Source of the DNA: a virus
Reading direction: 5' to 3' (one strand)
DNA: 42,756 bases
IMG/VR virus record: IMGVR_UViG_3300009406_000001
Span: 1 to 42,756 of that record
Part shown: one piece after another, positions 23,172 through 32,480 of the stretch
How positions within the stretch are numbered: the stretch's first letter is position 1
Layout of the letters: each line of letters starts with the position of its first letter
Program-made: the position numbers and the translations under genes
The notes under the pieces: model-generated
Told to the model about the DNA's origin: nothing
What the model saw: only the letters and a program-made list of their open reading frames with translations
Databases searched by the model: none

Positions 23172-23471
23172 ATGAGCATCACGGATGATGAATTAAAAGA
23201 ATTCAAAGAACGCATGCGCATTGAGGATAACGGTGAAGATGAAAATCTTACACGTATCCTCTCAGCGTCTTTTTTTTCCTTGAAAACAGCTTGCGGAGAT
23301 TACGATATGACGAACCTGTCATTCAAAGAACTCGTTTTCGAGCGTTCCAGGTATGCGTATAACGATGCTCTGGAATATTTCAATACAAACTTTTTGAGTC
23401 AGATTAATAGCCTAGGAGTCGGCAAGGCTCTTGAAGAAATTCAGGTAGGTGATGCCGATGCAACCATTTAA
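23172..23471 (+). CDS. Head-tail connector, gp6-like adaptor
   Basis: The 99-residue helical protein has the pattern of the HK97 gp6-like adaptor (PF05135): an N-terminal TDDELKEFKERMRIEDNGED, then LTRILSASFFSLKTACGDYD and a C-terminal LVFERSRYAYNDALEYFNTN. It forms the ring under the portal. AAGGAGTGATG upstream. Confidence 0.8.
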   Translation: MSITDDELKEFKERMRIEDNGEDENLTRILSASFFSLKTACGDYDMTNLSFKELVFERSRYAYNDALEYFNTNFLSQINSLGVGKALEEIQVGDADATI

Positions 23472-23817
23472 GTACAAGCCTAAATTGAATGCTGGGGATC
23501 TAAGGCAAACGCTCATCTTCCAATACGAAGGTGAAGGGCAAGACGAAGACGGTTATCCATCCGCAGTTGATATTGATTACATTTCCACCAAAGCGAAGTT
23601 AAGAACCTTGAAAGGTAGAACGTTTTATGCGGCTGCCCAAGAGAATATGGAGAATAGTCGAGAGTTTACTATTCGGTATCGTAAGGCGCTTGACGAAAAC
23701 GAGAGACCTAGCGGTTTATTCGCAATGTGGAACGGAAAAAGGCATGAAATCGTATCTATTGAAAATGACGATGGATTAAACGCTTCAATGACTGTTTTTT
23801 TAAAGGTTGTGGATTAA
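23458..23817 (+). CDS. Head closure / head-tail joining protein
   Basis: The 119-residue beta-rich protein fits the SPP1 gp16/phage head-tail joining family (PF05521): GDLRQTLIFQYEGEGQDEDG at the start, then KAKLRTLKGRTFYAAAQENM and WNGKRHEIVSIENDD. ATG 23458 is chosen over ATG 23452 and GTG 23449 because the CAGGTAGG signal gives better spacing; it overlaps the connector end by 14 bases. Confidence 0.82.
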   Translation: MQPFKYKPKLNAGDLRQTLIFQYEGEGQDEDGYPSAVDIDYISTKAKLRTLKGRTFYAAAQENMENSREFTIRYRKALDENERPSGLFAMWNGKRHEIVSIENDDGLNASMTVFLKVVD

Positions 23818-24198
23818 GTGGAACTTAAATTCGAAGGACTGGATGCGTTGCATCGACGTCTAGCTGACATGGCTAACTTCAAAGCAACTGAAAAAGTAAC
23901 GCTTGAAAAAGCAGGTGAACATTTACGGAACAAAATCGAAGAAAATGTTTACTCATTCGGGCTGAAAAAACGCTCAGGTAAGTCAGAAAAAAGCTTTGTG
24001 CTTAATCGTGAAATCATAAACGGTACCATCAAAGTCGGGTTGTCTAATCAAAGTAATGATGCGTTTTATTTGTACTATCACGAACTAGGCACTTCGAAGA
24101 TTCCTGCTCGACCGTTTATGCGCCCAACTTTTGAACAGGAAAAAGCGAAAATAGAACAGATCATGGCTGAAGAGATAAGGAGGGGGTTAGGAATTTGA
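23818..24198 (+). CDS. HK97 gp10-like head-tail / tail completion protein
   Basis: The 126-residue protein has the gp10-family signature YYHELGTSKIPARPFMRPTF near the C-terminus and an N-terminal LDALHRRLADMANFKA. It belongs to the neck/tail completion set. GTG start immediately after the previous stop, so translation is probably coupled. Confidence 0.88.
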   Translation: MELKFEGLDALHRRLADMANFKATEKVTLEKAGEHLRNKIEENVYSFGLKKRSGKSEKSFVLNREIINGTIKVGLSNQSNDAFYLYYHELGTSKIPARPFMRPTFEQEKAKIEQIMAEEIRRGLGI

Positions 24199-24527
24199 AC
24201 AGTTTGATAATGAACACTCTTAAACCTACCGGAGTCCCTGTCTACCCTCTCAACTATCCGGGCGAAGCGACAACGTATATTACATTTTTTGAATACAACG
24301 AGATGGGCGCTCTTTACGCAGAAGATGTGGAAGTAAAGACGCGGTATTCCTATCAAGTTGATATTTGGTCAAAAGGTAACTATACAGCTCTCGTTAAACA
24401 GGTATTCGAATTAATGACAGCTGCAGGATTCAGAAGAAACAGTGCTGCTGAGTTTTACGAGAAAGATACGAAGATAAATCATAAAGTTTTTAGATTTTAT
24501 TATGACAACACACTAGGAGGAATTTAA
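24195..24527 (+). CDS. Tail terminator-like protein
   Basis: A 110-residue protein at the position of the gpU/gp11-type tail terminator: ATTYITFFEYNEMG and RYSYQVDIWSKGNYTALVKQ match the fold pattern of these minor proteins, which cap the tail tube. TTG start with AAGGAGGGGG upstream, overlapping the previous stop by 4 bases. Confidence 0.75.
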   Translation: MNSLIMNTLKPTGVPVYPLNYPGEATTYITFFEYNEMGALYAEDVEVKTRYSYQVDIWSKGNYTALVKQVFELMTAAGFRRNSAAEFYEKDTKINHKVFRFYYDNTLGGI

Positions 24528-24529
24528 TT

Positions 24530-25117
24530 ATGGCAGGAGTACTAATTGGATTAAGAGATTTATATTTTGCAGAGATTGATGAAACGGCAGGTACATTTGG
24601 TACACCGTTTAAGATTGCAAAGGCGCTCGAAGCATCTGTAACAGCAAATGTTAGTACCAACATTCTCTACGCTGACGATAGCGCAGCAGAAACAGCAAGC
24701 TCTGAGGGAGAATCAGAAATCTCGCTTGGAATTGACCAATTGACGAATGGAATTTATGCGAAATTGTTAGGTAAAACAGTCAACAGTGATGGCGTAGTGC
24801 AAGATTCAAGCGGTGATATTGCTCCAAAAGGAGCTTTAATGTTCCGTTCGCTCAAGTCAAATGGCGAATATCGTTACATCGTGTATTACAAAGGTTCATT
24901 CGCACCACCAGAAGAGTCTTTCACAACTAAAGGTGAGTCAATCGAATATAATACCCCGACAATCACAGGGACGTTCGTACACTCCGACACGGTGCTGAAT
25001 GCTAAAGGGGAAGGCTTGAAACGTAGTGTTGTAGACTCTGATGATGTCGCGCTAACTGACCCTACTATTGTCACGAACTGGTTCACTAAAGTTTACGAAG
25101 AAGTACCGACACCTTAA
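24530..25117 (+). CDS. Major tail protein (phi13-like)
   Basis: This 195-residue tube subunit matches the phi13/TP901-like major tail proteins: VLIGLRDLYFAEIDE start, LEASVTANVSTNILYADD, and the ISLGIDQLTNGIYAKLLGK helix-strand. The tube built from it fixes the siphovirus morphotype. AGGAGG precedes the ATG. A terminator follows. Confidence 0.92.
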   Translation: MAGVLIGLRDLYFAEIDETAGTFGTPFKIAKALEASVTANVSTNILYADDSAAETASSEGESEISLGIDQLTNGIYAKLLGKTVNSDGVVQDSSGDIAPKGALMFRSLKSNGEYRYIVYYKGSFAPPEESFTTKGESIEYNTPTITGTFVHSDTVLNAKGEGLKRSVVDSDDVALTDPTIVTNWFTKVYEEVPTP

Positions 25118-25130
25118 TAAAAAACTAACA

Positions 25131-25160
25131 GGGAGATGGGAAACCGTCTCTCTTTTTATT
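25131..25160 (+). terminator. Rho-independent terminator after the major tail gene
   Basis: Arms 25131-25139 and 25144-25152 form 9 pairs closed by a GAAA tetraloop, followed by TTTTTATTT. The placement would lower expression of downstream tail genes relative to capsid and tube genes. Confidence 0.85.
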
Positions 25161-25188
25161 TACTTAAAAACTGGAGGAATGATGGAAT

Positions 25189-25536
25189 ATGGCTAAAGCA
25201 TCGACAGCGGAAGTAATGAAAGACGAAGGCGTCAAAATCACACTTGATAAGGAACGGACACTTAAATTCGATATGAATGCGCTTTGTGAATTGGAAGAAA
25301 AGGGCATGGGATTCGAACAAATAGTTGAAGGTTTGACTGAGAGAAACTTTAGGAAAATCAGAACTATATTACACGCCGTTTTAGCGCATGAAGAGGACGC
25401 CAATTTCACTGAAAAGCAAGTGGGCGCATTGGTAAATATGCAAAATATCGAAAAAGTTATTACTGCACTAGGAAATTCATTATCGAATGCAATGCCTGAA
25501 AGTGATGGCGACGAGGGAAACGAAGCGGGGAAGTAA
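25189..25536 (+). CDS. Tail assembly chaperone G
   Basis: The 115-residue protein is the short (G-type) tail chaperone: it is acidic, helical (MNALCELEEKGMGFEQIVEG; FRKIRTILHAVLAHEEDANF) and sits between major tail and tape measure genes. It coats the tape measure during tail assembly. Shortly before its stop is a GGGAAAC slippery heptamer, leading to the longer GT product. GGAGG precedes the ATG by 11 bases. Confidence 0.85.
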   Translation: MAKASTAEVMKDEGVKITLDKERTLKFDMNALCELEEKGMGFEQIVEGLTERNFRKIRTILHAVLAHEEDANFTEKQVGALVNMQNIEKVITALGNSLSNAMPESDGDEGNEAGK

Positions 25537-25733
25537 GCGACGAGCCTGTCGAAATTCCATATGACTTTTACATTTATATCGGTACTGTCCATTTAAATAG
25601 AACCGAATCAGAAGTGTGGAGGATGACACCGCGAAAAATTCTTTCGTTGTGGAACCGTCACGCTATTTTTAATGGTTGGAAAAAGGAAAAAGCGAAATCA
25701 CAAAAAGTCTATGCCGACCAGGTGCAATGGTAA
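25189..25733 (+). CDS. Tail assembly chaperone GT, -1 frameshift product
   Basis: A -1 shift at 25515-25521 joins the first 111 codons of G to the overlapping frame, adding 70 residues and ending at TAA 25731-25733. The extension contains SEVWRMTPRKILSLWNRHAI and NGWKKEKAKSQKVYADQVQW, resembling the T part of siphovirus chaperones. The extension has no start codon of its own with a ribosome binding site, and its frame is closed (TGA 25503) just upstream of the slip site, so a shift between 25506 and 25536 is required. The role is to bind tape measure and tube subunits. Confidence 0.85.
25515..25521 (+). promoter_or_regulatory. -1 ribosomal frameshift site GGGAAAC
   Basis: The heptamer is aligned as G GGA AAC in the G frame, the exact X-XXY-YYZ pattern of -1 slippery sites, close to lambda's GGGAAAG. 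It falls inside the only 33-base window where a -1 shift can join the two frames. Confidence 0.85.
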
Positions 25734-25745
25734 AGGGGTGAAATT

Positions 25746-28700
25746 ATGGCAGAGGATATAGGTAATTTAGCGATAAAACTCTCCATTGACTCGGCTAAGT
25801 TTGAACAATCAATGGCTAGTATTGACCGTAACTTAAAAGCGATGGGACAGGAAATGCGTGGTTTACAGAACCATGGTAATGCTTGGGGTCAGTCCACAGC
25901 GGGGCTAACATCCAAACAAGACGCGCTATCCCGCATGCTCAGTGGACAACAAACCAAGGTTGAGAGATTGAGAGCGGCTTATGACGCAAGCAAAGCTGCT
26001 ACTGGTGAAAACTCAGTCGAGACAGAACGACTTGCTATTCAATTAAACCGCGCTACCGCTGAATATAACCGGACTGAAGCTGAATTAGCGCAAGTAGCTG
26101 CAGCACTTCAACGGCAACGGGATGAATTGCGGCTGAGTGAAAGTTCATGGACACAGCTAGGCGAACGTATGCGAGCTGTCGGGGCTGTCATGTCAAACGT
26201 AGGCAAGGAAATGACCAAGATCGGGAAAAATATGTCGATGAAAGTTACTGCTCCAATTATGTTGGTAGGTACTTTAGCTACTAAAGCAGCTGTCGAGTTT
26301 GAAAGTTCCTTCGCAGGAATTAGAAAAACGGTTACTGCAACAGAAGAAGAGTTTGCTGAACTTGAAAAGGGTATTCGTGATATGGCTAAATCCGGTCCCA
26401 CTGCTGCAACTGAGTTAGCCGCAATTGGTGAATCGGCTGGGCAATTGGGCATTGAGACTAAAAATATATTAGCTTTCACGAGCACGGTTAGTGATATTGC
26501 GGTAGCTACTAACATGACTGCTGAACAAGCGGCTACAGACTTCGCAAGGTTTGCTAATATCACAAAAATGCCACAGACGGAATTTGATAAACTCGGTTCC
26601 AGTATCGTTGCACTAGGTAACAACTTCGCAACAACAGAGTCCGAAATCATGGGTATGGCTATGAGATTAGCAGGAGCAGGCGCCCAGGTAGGCATGAGTG
26701 AAGCCGACATACTCGGATTGTCCACAGCCCTTACTTCAGTAGGAATCGAAGCTGAAATGGGAGGTTCGGCAATATCCAAAGCGATGGTCCGGATGCAGTT
26801 AGCTTCTACTAGTGGTTTTACAGGACTTCAAGAAGTTCTAGGCAAAACAGGGATGACGGTTAGAGAATTACAAATGATGGCGTCCCACAGTGGTAAAGCC
26901 TTTGGGCATTTGGCTGAAGATATGGGCATGACCAAGAAAGAGTTAAATTCACTCTTGACAGCAGGCGTGGATTTAGAAAACTTCGGTAAAATTGCAGGAA
27001 TGACGGGCGAAGAATTTAAAACAGCCTTTGAGAAGGATGCTGTTGGTGCGCTTGGTGCGTTTATTAACGGTTTAGGTACTGCAGAAGAAGCAGGAGATTC
27101 AGCTATTAACATGCTTCAAGAAATGGGTATTTCAGAAGTTAGACTTCGTGATGCTTTACTTCGTGCTGGTAATGCGAGTGAACTTTTCGCGGGTGCGGTT
27201 GATCTCTCTAATGAATCGTGGGAAGAAAATAACGCCTTAACTAATGAAGCGGCTCAACGTTACGCAACAACGGCCTCACAGTTAGAAACGTTTAAAAATA
27301 AAATGGTTGACTTAGGTATTACTTTAGGCGGAATCATTATCCCGGTCTTACTGAAGATTGTGGAAGCCATCGAACCATGGATTGAAAAGTTTGCAGAACT
27401 AAGCAAGTCTTCGCAGAAAACTATCCTTGTTATTGCAGGAATAGCCGCTGCTATTGGTCCTGTTTTAGTTGTTGTAGGTGCATTGGTTAGTTCGGTAGGC
27501 GCAATAATGACTGCCTTCGGTACAGCATCGATGGCAATCGCAGTCGTGACTACAGGGGTGGCATCGGCAGTACCAGGAGTAGGAGCATTAGCGGCAGTAT
27601 TTACAGCGTTAACAGGACCAATCGGAATAGCTATTGCGGCAATCGCAGGTATTGGTATCGGAGTAGGATTACTAGTAAATCATCTATCAAAAGATGCTAT
27701 ACCCGAGGTTGATAGATTCGGTACAGGCGTCTCTGAAGCTACTCAAAAAGCACTTGGTAGTTTCTTCGAGCTATCCGATGGTGCGTCTCAATCCTTAATG
27801 GATATGAGTATCCGAAATACAGTCGTGACGGGTGAAATGGCATCATCTATGATTGACCAATTCAATGCCATGAATACGCAGATATTGGAAGGATTAAATA
27901 CCAATCACGCAGAACGTATGGCGGCTACATCATCATTCTTCCTAAATTCATCCGTATTAACAGACGAAGAAGAAGCGAAGATATTACAAAAACAAGAAAA
28001 CAATCACACCCTAGACGTCCTCTTGCTAGAATCCAAAAATGCAAGAATCGCCGAAATCATGAATGCGGCAAAAAATGCGAAGCGAGACTTGACTGAAGCG
28101 GAAGCTGCCGAGATTAATAACATTAAAGACAGCATGAATAAATTCGCGGTAAAAGCATTGTCTGCTAGTGAAGTTGAACAGAAAATTATTATGGAAAAAA
28201 TGAAGCAATCGGCAGGAGATTTATCTGCACAGCAAGCGGCAGAGGTTGTTAAAAACTCGGCAAAACAGCGTAACGAATCCGTGAAAGAAGCCGAAGGGCA
28301 GTTCGACGAAACGGTTGCTGAAATCATCCGTATGCGCGACGAGACAGGCGTTATTACAGCCGAACAAGCTACTAAGATGATTGCGGAAGCCACTAGAGCA
28401 AAAGACGAAACAGTGAAACACGCTGAAAATATGCACCAGGATGTTGTTAAAGAAGCCCAATCACAAGCTTCAGGCCATATTGAACAAGTAAACTGGGAGA
28501 CTGGCGAAATCCTATCTAAGTGGGAAGTCTTCAAGAATAAGACGAAGACTGTATTTAGCGACATTGCAAAAGGAATTCAAGACGGTTGGAATAAAGCCTG
28601 GACTTGGACGAAAGAAAAAGTTCAATCAATTATGACGTCTGCCACTGAAAAATTTGAGGAAATGAAGAAAGCTGTCGGCGATAAAATGACAGAAGTTAAA

Positions 28701-30512
28701 ACGAAAATTTCCGAAAAATGGGACGAAGCGATGAAGTTCTTTAAAAACATCGACTTGAAACAAATCGGCAAGGACATTATACAAGGTCTTGTTGACGGTA
28801 TAACCGACAAAATGAAAGTAGTAGCAGATGCTATAAAAGGCATTACTGACAAAATTAAAGGTGCTTTCAAGAAGGAAATGGAAACCGCGTCACCATCTAA
28901 AGTTATGATTCGTAGCGGTAAAGATGTGGGTGACGGTATTGCTATCGGTATCACTTCCACAGAAGGCACAAACCAAAAAGCCATCGAAGGTGTCGCAAAA
29001 GTACTATCCACAGCCGCTAAAAAGAATGCAGAAGAAATCACTAAGATTGCCACTGAAGCTGAGAAGAAGCGTACAGAGGTTCAAGCTGATTTCGCTAAGA
29101 AGCGTGCTGAACTCGGGCGGAAATCTAACCAATCTTCTCAAACTGCATTGAAAACTTCAAAGAATAAAAAAGGCGAGATTGTTACCACTGGTACACAAAG
29201 AGTCCATAACATTCGTGCTGATGCTTCTTCTAAATTGACTAAACTCAATGAGGACGAGCAGAAGAAACTCGCTAGTATTAACGAAAAAGCGTGGAAGGAT
29301 ATGCAGAAGAAAGAAGCTGAAATATCAAAGGCCCGTCTGGAATCCGTCAAGACTTATGTTGCTGATAAAAAATCATTGGACGAACTGTCACTCGTAGCTG
29401 AGTCAGAAGTGTGGAGGAAATCACTCGCTCTGTTCCAAGTAGGCACAAAAGAACGTGTGGAAATTCAAAAGGCGTACCAGGCATCACTTAAAGCAATCAA
29501 TGATGAAGTCATTAAGGTCAATGATGAATACGCAAGTAAGATGATGGTTATTAACGACCGACTACGTAAGGAAGAAGAAGACCTTACGAATATGTATACG
29601 AAATCAGTAGATGATCGCGCGAAGGCTCTTGAATCATTCGCCAACACGTTTGATTTGTTCGAAATTAAGCTTGAAAAATCCGGCGCCGATCTACTTACGA
29701 ATCTATCCTCGCAAGTTAACGCATTCAAATTGTGGCAACTGGAAATCGAGAAACTATCCAATAAGGCTATTGATGACGGATTGATTGCTGAGTTACGCGA
29801 GATGGGACCGAAAGCTTTACCTGAACTACTTGCTCTTAACTCGCTCACTGGCGAGCAACTTACTCAGTACTCTGCTCTGTATCAAGAAAAATCTAAACTA
29901 GCCCGTACACAGGCAGAAGCTGAATTGATTGGTATGAAAACTGATACGAAAAAACGTATCGATGAATTGCGAGTCACGGCAAATACAGAACTTGAAGCAT
30001 TACGTGGAGAATGGACAACTAAAATTCAATCCATCACGAAAGCAACTGATGACGAACTGAAATCACTCAAACAAATCGGAGTAAATGCCGGACAAGGATT
30101 ACTTGATGGATTGGCTAGTATGGAAGGTTCGCTCGTAGCTAAAGCGCGATCAATCGCCCAAGCAGTAAGTGCAGCAATGGCATCTGCATTACAAGTTAAG
30201 TCACCTTCAAGGGTCACGATGAAGATTGGTCAATTCGTTGGCGAGGGTCTAGAAGTTGGAATGGAAAATTCCATTGCGTCGATTAAAAACGCAGCTAGAG
30301 CGATGGCAAGTGCAGCTGTCCCAAATGTAGCAGCCTTTGCTAATCCACAACACGGTGGGTCAATGCACCCTGCTATTGCTTCGAGTGGAATCAACGGTGG
30401 AGATACGTATACGGGTCCTATATACGTTAATATCGACGGGAAAGATTTCGATAACATGCGAGATATTACGGACTTCTTTAGTCATCTAAAACAAGTAACT
30501 AGGAAGAATTAA
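25746..30512 (+). CDS. Tail tape measure protein
   Basis: At 1588 residues this is the largest gene; it sets tail length and helps DNA enter the host. The N-terminus (LAIKLSIDSAKFEQSMASID) and the PhageMin_Tail-like region with FESSFAGIRKTVTATEEEFA are family features. Hydrophobic segments occur around residues 560-640 (ILVIAGIAAAIGPVLVVVGA). Long charged helices follow, and a motif pair near the middle and end (SPSKVMIRSGKDVGDGIAIG; SPSRVTMKIGQFVGEGLEVG) suggests an internal duplication. AAAGGGGTG precedes the ATG. Confidence 0.95.
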   Translation: MAEDIGNLAIKLSIDSAKFEQSMASIDRNLKAMGQEMRGLQNHGNAWGQSTAGLTSKQDALSRMLSGQQTKVERLRAAYDASKAATGENSVETERLAIQLNRATAEYNRTEAELAQVAAALQRQRDELRLSESSWTQLGERMRAVGAVMSNVGKEMTKIGKNMSMKVTAPIMLVGTLATKAAVEFESSFAGIRKTVTATEEEFAELEKGIRDMAKSGPTAATELAAIGESAGQLGIETKNILAFTSTVSDIAVATNMTAEQAATDFARFANITKMPQTEFDKLGSSIVALGNNFATTESEIMGMAMRLAGAGAQVGMSEADILGLSTALTSVGIEAEMGGSAISKAMVRMQLASTSGFTGLQEVLGKTGMTVRELQMMASHSGKAFGHLAEDMGMTKKELNSLLTAGVDLENFGKIAGMTGEEFKTAFEKDAVGALGAFINGLGTAEEAGDSAINMLQEMGISEVRLRDALLRAGNASELFAGAVDLSNESWEENNALTNEAAQRYATTASQLETFKNKMVDLGITLGGIIIPVLLKIVEAIEPWIEKFAELSKSSQKTILVIAGIAAAIGPVLVVVGALVSSVGAIMTAFGTASMAIAVVTTGVASAVPGVGALAAVFTALTGPIGIAIAAIAGIGIGVGLLVNHLSKDAIPEVDRFGTGVSEATQKALGSFFELSDGASQSLMDMSIRNTVVTGEMASSMIDQFNAMNTQILEGLNTNHAERMAATSSFFLNSSVLTDEEEAKILQKQENNHTLDVLLLESKNARIAEIMNAAKNAKRDLTEAEAAEINNIKDSMNKFAVKALSASEVEQKIIMEKMKQSAGDLSAQQAAEVVKNSAKQRNESVKEAEGQFDETVAEIIRMRDETGVITAEQATKMIAEATRAKDETVKHAENMHQDVVKEAQSQASGHIEQVNWETGEILSKWEVFKNKTKTVFSDIAKGIQDGWNKAWTWTKEKVQSIMTSATEKFEEMKKAVGDKMTEVKTKISEKWDEAMKFFKNIDLKQIGKDIIQGLVDGITDKMKVVADAIKGITDKIKGAFKKEMETASPSKVMIRSGKDVGDGIAIGITSTEGTNQKAIEGVAKVLSTAAKKNAEEITKIATEAEKKRTEVQADFAKKRAELGRKSNQSSQTALKTSKNKKGEIVTTGTQRVHNIRADASSKLTKLNEDEQKKLASINEKAWKDMQKKEAEISKARLESVKTYVADKKSLDELSLVAESEVWRKSLALFQVGTKERVEIQKAYQASLKAINDEVIKVNDEYASKMMVINDRLRKEEEDLTNMYTKSVDDRAKALESFANTFDLFEIKLEKSGADLLTNLSSQVNAFKLWQLEIEKLSNKAIDDGLIAELREMGPKALPELLALNSLTGEQLTQYSALYQEKSKLARTQAEAELIGMKTDTKKRIDELRVTANTELEALRGEWTTKIQSITKATDDELKSLKQIGVNAGQGLLDGLASMEGSLVAKARSIAQAVSAAMASALQVKSPSRVTMKIGQFVGEGLEVGMENSIASIKNAARAMASAAVPNVAAFANPQHGGSMHPAIASSGINGGDTYTGPIYVNIDGKDFDNMRDITDFFSHLKQVTRKN

Positions 30513-30539
30513 CGTCACACAGAGAAAGGAGGTTATCAA

Positions 30540-32477
30540 GTGGCGAATTATTTATTTGATAAATATAACGTTGCGTTCGGCCCGTGGAGTGGTGAGGTAT
30601 ATAGCTACTCGCAGCGCGGAGGTTCGACAGGTAGAGATTTTTGGGGGTACAGTGGTGAGCCTAGTTGGAATGGTTCCTCGTATGCCCCAAGCGAACCATC
30701 TTATATGATGAGTCCGAGAAGTCACTGGCAAATCAATAACAACCTATTATTTTCTGCTAAGATGTGGTGGAGTTTCTTAGGTTACGTTGCCGAAAATTCA
30801 GCGCAGTATGACATTTCTTACTACCAAAGAACTCGAACAGCGACACCGACAACTAAAGTACAAGCTGGGATAGTCGGAGCAGCAAACGCGTATCCTACGA
30901 ATGGTCTGCACCATGACGGGTTTTATTACATCCGAACAGGCATAGAAAACAAGCCTGTCATAACGTCACCAAACGGCGGAGAATCATTCAACGAACTTCA
31001 CACAATCACGTTTTCCGACAACAAACCGACAGCGGGTATCCGATACCAAATACAACTGTCCCTTAATAACGGACAAACCTGGAAAGATATCATTGCACTA
31101 ACAACAGTCGGAGCTACTTCCTATCCTTACAATTTCATTAATGAACCGGCAACCTCGACGGCAAAAGTTCGCGTCCGCGCTTACGATGGTCAAAACTACG
31201 GCGCGTGGGACGAATCAAACGGAGTATTCACGATTCAACACAATATCGCTCCGACGAATCCGACGAATCTTACACCAAGTGGAATCATTGTTGACAGAAC
31301 AAAGACACAGCGATTCACATGGAAACACAATGATGATGATGCGCAGTCCAAAGTAAGCGTCGAATGGCGCCCACAAGGAACGACGGGATGGCACATAAAA
31401 GCGGCGAGTGGACCGGATCAATTTTACTTCATGCCGGGAGACACTTTCCCTAACGGTCAAATTGAATGGCGCGTCCGCACTTATGACCAACAGAATCTAT
31501 TCAGCCCTTACTCAGCTATAGCAGTATTCACATCTGCTGAACCGACTAATGCGCCGACAATTGTTCAACCTGTGACACCTGTTTCGATTTCACGTCCTGT
31601 TGTCGAATGGATGGGTGGTGCTCAAGCATCTTATCAAATCATTATCGAGGACGCGTTGGGAGTCGTAGTGTGGGATACAGGCGAAGTTACTTCATCTATC
31701 AAAGCGCGGACTGTCGGTGTTGATTTACTCAACGGCGGTACGTATACAATTAAGTTGCGTATTAAAGATGCTAGTGGTCTATTTTCATCCTTTGTCGATA
31801 CAACAATCGTCATATCCTATACACCACCTACCAAACCATCTGTAGCAACTTACAAAGAAAAAGCGGGCATAAGATTTGTGATAGACAACCCACCTTCGAG
31901 TGGTACACAACCGACAATTGCGGAAAATGAAATCTACAAGCAAGTTAATAATGAGTGGGTACGCATTGCGAAAAATTTAATTTCCGCATATACCGATTAT
32001 GCACTCGCGAGTGAAGAAATCGGCAAATATCGAATAAGAGCACTCGGTAACAACGGGACGTTCAGCGAATCGGACGTTATCGAAGAAAAAGCACCCAAAT
32101 TAATCGGCGTGTTCCTCCACGATATTCAAGATCCCGAGATGAGTATTCACCATTTTAAATTCAACGGAAACGAAGGCCGGAGTGATAATTTACAACGAGA
32201 ACACGCTTTTCGCCAATTTGCAGGACGGACAAGACCTGTTATCGAATATGGTACATTTGCTGATTATCAGATGCATGTAACCATCAAATTGTTGCGGGAT
32301 GAAGTTGGTCGAAAACGATTAAGTCAATTTGTAAACGACGGAGCGATCCTCTTATACCGTGATGGTCGCGGACGGAAGATGTATACGACGTTGCCCACGC
32401 TTTCAATGGATGAAGTCTTTTACGGAAATGACGTTAAGCTTACATTCACAGAAATTGATTACAGAGAGGAGGTGTAG
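30540..32477 (+). CDS. Large tail-tip protein with fibronectin-like domains
   Basis: This 645-residue protein occupies the distal-tail (Dit) position. The N-terminus is aromatic and glycine-rich; from about residue 135 to 430 are beta-sandwich repeats of the fibronectin III type (PVITSPNGGESFNELHTITF; APTNPTNLTPSG; EPTNAPTIVQPVTPV). The C-terminal 150 residues (FLHDIQDPEMSIHHFKFNGN onward) resemble a tail-tube/Dit-like domain. It may bind host carbohydrates at the tail tip. GTG start after AAAGGAGG. Exact family uncertain. Confidence 0.7.
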   Translation: MANYLFDKYNVAFGPWSGEVYSYSQRGGSTGRDFWGYSGEPSWNGSSYAPSEPSYMMSPRSHWQINNNLLFSAKMWWSFLGYVAENSAQYDISYYQRTRTATPTTKVQAGIVGAANAYPTNGLHHDGFYYIRTGIENKPVITSPNGGESFNELHTITFSDNKPTAGIRYQIQLSLNNGQTWKDIIALTTVGATSYPYNFINEPATSTAKVRVRAYDGQNYGAWDESNGVFTIQHNIAPTNPTNLTPSGIIVDRTKTQRFTWKHNDDDAQSKVSVEWRPQGTTGWHIKAASGPDQFYFMPGDTFPNGQIEWRVRTYDQQNLFSPYSAIAVFTSAEPTNAPTIVQPVTPVSISRPVVEWMGGAQASYQIIIEDALGVVVWDTGEVTSSIKARTVGVDLLNGGTYTIKLRIKDASGLFSSFVDTTIVISYTPPTKPSVATYKEKAGIRFVIDNPPSSGTQPTIAENEIYKQVNNEWVRIAKNLISAYTDYALASEEIGKYRIRALGNNGTFSESDVIEEKAPKLIGVFLHDIQDPEMSIHHFKFNGNEGRSDNLQREHAFRQFAGRTRPVIEYGTFADYQMHVTIKLLRDEVGRKRLSQFVNDGAILLYRDGRGRKMYTTLPTLSMDEVFYGNDVKLTFTEIDYREEV

Positions 32478-32480
32478 CAT

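Noticed and set aside
26108-26779. Long leftward open frame (223 codons) opposite the tape measure gene
   Set aside because: It lies wholly within the tape measure gene, its product is low in charge with Ser/Ala/Ile repeats typical of an antisense of coiled-coil codons, and no ribosome binding site precedes it.
28004-28564. Leftward open frame of 186 codons
   Set aside because: Antisense of helical tape-measure sequence, without start signals or domain.
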